Shown in pieces: positions 5,608-7,217 of a stretch of 7,217 nucleotides of DNA. Origin of the DNA: Demequinaceae bacterium UBA4004 (GTDB lineage: Bacteria; Actinomycetota; Actinomycetes; Actinomycetales; Demequinaceae). Every line of letters starts with the position of its first letter. Position 1 is the stretch's first letter. The position numbers were made by a program, and so were the translations under genes. The stretch lies in NCBI GenBank assembly GCA_002384765.1, contig DGBM01000197.1, positions 7,658-14,874 of the forward strand, given 5' to 3'. The notes beneath the pieces are model-generated. The model searched no databases. It had not been told where the DNA came from and was given only the letters and a program-made list of their open reading frames with translations.

Positions 5608-6063
5608 ATGGGATTCCTTGACCGCTTCCGGCGCAGCCGCCCACTGTCCGAATCCGAACTCAACGAACGCTCCCACGTGGACGGCGTCAGGTATCGCGAC
5701 CTGCAGATTCTGGGCCAGCTGACCCAGATGGGTGCGGACCTCCACGCGATCCGGCACACGGTCTTCTATTCCTACTTTCCCGCGCAGGTGACGGCCACGG
5801 CGGCGGCCGATGCACTGCGCGCGAAGGGGTTCGCGGTCACCGTGAGCCCGCTTCCCGAGGAGTTTCTGATCGAGCACCCCGAGGCCCCCAATCCTTGGCG
5901 AGTCACCGCCGAGCGCAGGGACCGCGGGCTCATCCCCGACTTCCTACGCGAGAGCGTGGACCTGTGCGCCGCCGTGGCGGACGAGTTTGGCGGTCAGTAC
6001 GACGGCTGGGAGTGCGGGCTCACCGAGGTCGAGGCGGCGGCGGTCGAGGCGCAGAAGCCGTAA
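5608..6063 (+). CDS. RraB-family protein (ribonuclease E inhibitor-like)
   Basis: A 151-residue soluble protein. The stretch from about 22 to 145 follows the RraB pattern: LGQLTQMGADLHAIRHT leading into the strand FYSYFPAQ, a helix ATAAADALRAKGFAVTVS, and the closing motif YDGWECG near 131-137. The N-terminus MGFLDRFRRS is basic and variable. In E. coli, RraB binds RNase E and slows RNA decay; whether an actinobacterial homologue does so is not known from the sequence. The start is fixed by TAAATT six bases upstream (leaderless promoter). The gene stands alone on its strand, divergent from the MFS gene and convergent with the TM2 gene, 33 bases stop to stop. Family call is good; function is inferred. 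Confidence 0.75.
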   Translation: MGFLDRFRRSRPLSESELNERSHVDGVRYRDLQILGQLTQMGADLHAIRHTVFYSYFPAQVTATAAADALRAKGFAVTVSPLPEEFLIEHPEAPNPWRVTAERRDRGLIPDFLRESVDLCAAVADEFGGQYDGWECGLTEVEAAAVEAQKP

Positions 6064-6096
6064 CGCCTGGGCCTCGGTTTCCGGCGATGCCTTGTG

Positions 6097-6327
6097 CTAG
6101 CCGATGCCCACGGAGCGCTGGGTGTTCACCATGCGCACCTGGCTGGGCAGGGTGAACAGGTCGACGATCCACAGGATCCCGAACACGCCCGCCGTGAGCA
6201 GGTACACGATGCCACGGCCGATCTTGCCCAGGTAGAAGTGATGCACCCCGAACAGGCCCAGGAAGAACCACAAGACGTAGGCGATGCCCAAGGACTTGGG
6301 CGGCAGGATCGGGTGGTTCGCGTTCAT
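6097..6327 (-). CDS. TM2-domain membrane protein
   Basis: A 76-residue protein made almost wholly of one TM2 domain: two membrane helices (about 13-32 and 38-60) joined by the conserved short loop GVHHFYLGKIGRG, with ILWIVDLFTLP at the end of helix 2. TM2 proteins are widespread small membrane proteins of unclear biochemical role. ATG at 6327 has AAGGAG five bases upstream (6333-6338), a clear ribosome site in contrast to several neighbours here. A TATCCT -10 box lies at 6366-6371. The loop begins HH where HR is more common. It probably has its own promoter, since 107 bases separate it from the ABM gene upstream. Confidence 0.87.
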   Translation of the reverse strand: MNANHPILPPKSLGIAYVLWFFLGLFGVHHFYLGKIGRGIVYLLTAGVFGILWIVDLFTLPSQVRMVNTQRSVGIG

Positions 6328-6365
6328 GGCGGCTCCTTGATCTGGCCCGAGGTGCGGCCGTTTTC

Positions 6366-6371
6366 AGGATA
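6366..6371 (-). promoter_or_regulatory. -10 box upstream of the TM2 gene
   Basis: TATCCT on the minus strand fits TAnnnT; 17 bases upstream is GACCCG, a poor -35. Transcription would start about 30 bases before ATG 6327, leaving room for the AAGGAG ribosome site. Confidence 0.4.
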
Positions 6372-6434
6372 CGCCGGTGGTCGCGCGGCGGGTCGGGATG
6401 GCCCGTGTTGATCCCACAGATTGCGCGCGAGGCT

Positions 6435-6746
6435 CTAGAGGGAGCCGCGGGCGTCTCCAAAGGGCAACGGCTCGAGGCTGACAACACGGATTGGTTCCGC
6501 AAGCAGGCCCTCGAGAGCGGCATTGAGATCGGCGACGACCGCCCCGGCGGCGTGCGCCTCGAGGTCCGCCGCCGCAGTCCACTTCTCGATCATGACGATG
6601 CTTCCGTCGGGGGCGTCGTGAATGGCGTAGAGCTCGCAGCCGTGTTCCTCGTGCACGCGGGGGATGAACTCACCGAGCACGTCCACAAGGGCGTCCCTCT
6701 TCCCAGCTGCGGGCTCAAAGTAGGCAGTCACTACCACCGGATTCAT
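6435..6746 (-). CDS. ABM-fold (antibiotic biosynthesis monooxygenase) protein
   Basis: A 103-residue single-domain protein of the dimeric alpha/beta-barrel ABM family. Recognisable parts are the first strand VVVTAYFEPAAGKRDAL (about 4-20), the central CELYAIHDAPDGSIVMIEKW (about 37-56) where the glutamate-lysine-tryptophan strand is typical, and the helix starting DLEAHAAGAVVADL. Members include quinol monooxygenases such as YgiN, haem-degrading enzymes and many of unknown role; no haem-ligand pattern is evident, so a YgiN-like or detoxifying role is the best guess. ATG at 6746 is preceded by AAAGGAAG (6756-6763). The upstream region holds a short hairpin (6764-6777) and a palindrome (6834-6845) that may be regulatory. 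The gene lies between the TM2 gene and the secreted-protein gene on the same strand, but the gaps suggest separate transcription. Confidence 0.8.
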   Translation of the reverse strand: MNPVVVTAYFEPAAGKRDALVDVLGEFIPRVHEEHGCELYAIHDAPDGSIVMIEKWTAAADLEAHAAGAVVADLNAALEGLLAEPIRVVSLEPLPFGDARGSL

Positions 6747-6763
6747 CGCGTCACTCTTCCTTT

Positions 6764-6777
6764 CGGCCCTGCGGCCG
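6764..6777. repeat. Small hairpin CGGCC-CTGC-GGCCG before the ABM ribosome site
   Basis: A perfect 5-bp stem with a 4-base loop directly next to the AAAGGAAG ribosome site of the ABM gene. It has no T tail on the minus strand, so it is a poor terminator for the upstream gene. It could affect translation start of the ABM gene or be chance. Confidence 0.3.
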
Positions 6778-6833
6778 GTACGAGCGCGTCGGTGGTCTGT
6801 CGGGTACCTGACGCCGCTTTGAGCACTAACGTA

Positions 6834-6845
6834 CAAGAGTTCTTG
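6834..6845. repeat. Palindrome CAAGA-GT-TCTTG upstream of the ABM gene
   Basis: Two exact 5-base arms around a 2-base centre, about 90 bases before ATG 6746, in a locally AT-rich stretch between the ABM gene and the gene upstream. The position suits an operator. No flanking regulator gene is visible. Confidence 0.3.
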
Positions 6846-6895
6846 GTCATGAGTTCCCGGACGGGGTGCCGGACCGCGCCCGGTTTGTGCGGCCG

Positions 6896-7217
6896 CTATC
6901 CGATGCTCTTGCGTGCGGTGTCCGTCCAGGTGGCGCCGGCCTCGCGGGCGGCCAGGTAGGCGTCGATCTTGCTGTCGGGGATCAGGTAGTTGTCGATGCC
7001 GTCGCCGTCGGGGTCGAAGAGGGTCTTCTGGTTGCCAGCGCCCGGGGTGCCGCTGACGCAATTGCCGTCCAGGTCGCAGTCCACCCGGTGGGCGTGCGGG
7101 TTATAGACGTGCACCGTGGTGCTGGTTGAGGTGGTGGTGGCGGTGCCAGGCGCGTCCCGCCAGGTGGCACCGCCATTGATGGAGAACTCTCCCCGCCACG
7201 TCGTCGTGAGCGTGAAC
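6896..7217 (-). CDS. C-terminal part of a probable secreted protein with calcium-binding-like motifs
   Basis: The frame is open to the window edge, so the start and any signal peptide are outside; 106 residues are visible. An apparent internal GTG at 7114 is not the start, since the frame and protein character continue upstream (TWRGEFSINGGATWRDAPGT, then a Thr/Ser-rich stretch). This part resembles the beta-rich tails of actinobacterial cell-surface or secreted proteins. Two aspartate-rich turns follow: DCDLDGNC, with two cysteines that could form a disulfide, and DPDGDGIDN, which fits the DxDxDG calcium loop of EF-hand or thrombospondin type 3 repeats. The end is KSIG. No LPXTG anchor or terminal membrane helix is present. 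Export and calcium binding are inference; I do not recognise a named family. Confidence 0.65.
   Translation of the reverse strand, partial: FTLTTTWRGEFSINGGATWRDAPGTATTTSTSTTVHVYNPHAHRVDCDLDGNCVSGTPGAGNQKTLFDPDGDGIDNYLIPDSKIDAYLAAREAGATWTDTARKSIG

Noticed and set aside
6064..6096. Terminator between the convergent RraB-like and TM2 genes
   Set aside because: No stem longer than a few base pairs and no T run on either strand in the 33-base gap.
6896..7114. A complete 72-residue protein starting at GTG 7114
   Set aside because: No ribosome site precedes that GTG and the frame continues upstream to the window edge with coherent secreted-protein sequence.

Overview
This is a GC-rich, gene-dense window that looks like an actinobacterial chromosome, probably of the order Micrococcales. 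The evidence is the base composition, GTG starts, promoters with a TAnnnT box six bases before the start codon (leaderless transcripts), and gene families common in that group. I cannot name the genus. I see no mobile element, CRISPR array, tRNA or rRNA.

Layout. (1) Positions 1-1219, minus strand: a DUF1611/DgcN-like protein, followed by the first 15 codons of an alanine/ornithine-racemase-like gene that leaves the window. The two overlap by four bases (GTGA), so they are probably a translationally coupled pair acting on a D-amino acid or its derivative. (2) Positions 1220-1409: a divergent intergenic region rich in dyad symmetry, either a structured RNA leader or a set of operators. (3) Positions 1410-1895, plus strand: a YbaK-type aminoacyl-tRNA deacylase, ending 7 bp from the convergent repair operon. 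(4) Positions 1903-3926, minus strand: an alkylation-repair operon. An Ada/AraC/AlkA fusion comes first and is followed, with a 1-base stop/start overlap, by an O6-methylguanine-DNA methyltransferase. A plausible -35/-10 pair lies just upstream. (5) Positions 3927-4146: two strong hairpins. One has a T-rich tail and looks like a minus-strand terminator; an additional promoter-like sequence lies between them, so a short RNA is possible. (6) Positions 4147-5535, minus strand: a DHA2-type MFS exporter. It is divergent from (7) 5608-6063, plus strand, an RraB-family protein. Both appear to be leaderless. (8) Positions 6097-7217, minus strand: a small TM2-domain membrane protein, an antibiotic-biosynthesis-monooxygenase (ABM) fold protein, and the C-terminal end of a probable secreted protein with calcium-binding-type aspartate motifs.

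The genes do not form one pathway. The clear functional units are the racemase/DUF1611 pair and the ada-ogt repair operon. The ten protein-coding genes explain nearly all of the sequence, and no stretch over 300 bases lacks a gene. The parts least explained by known families are the structured region at 1229-1350, the hairpin/promoter region at 4000-4143, and the pairing of DUF1611 with an alanine-racemase-fold enzyme.
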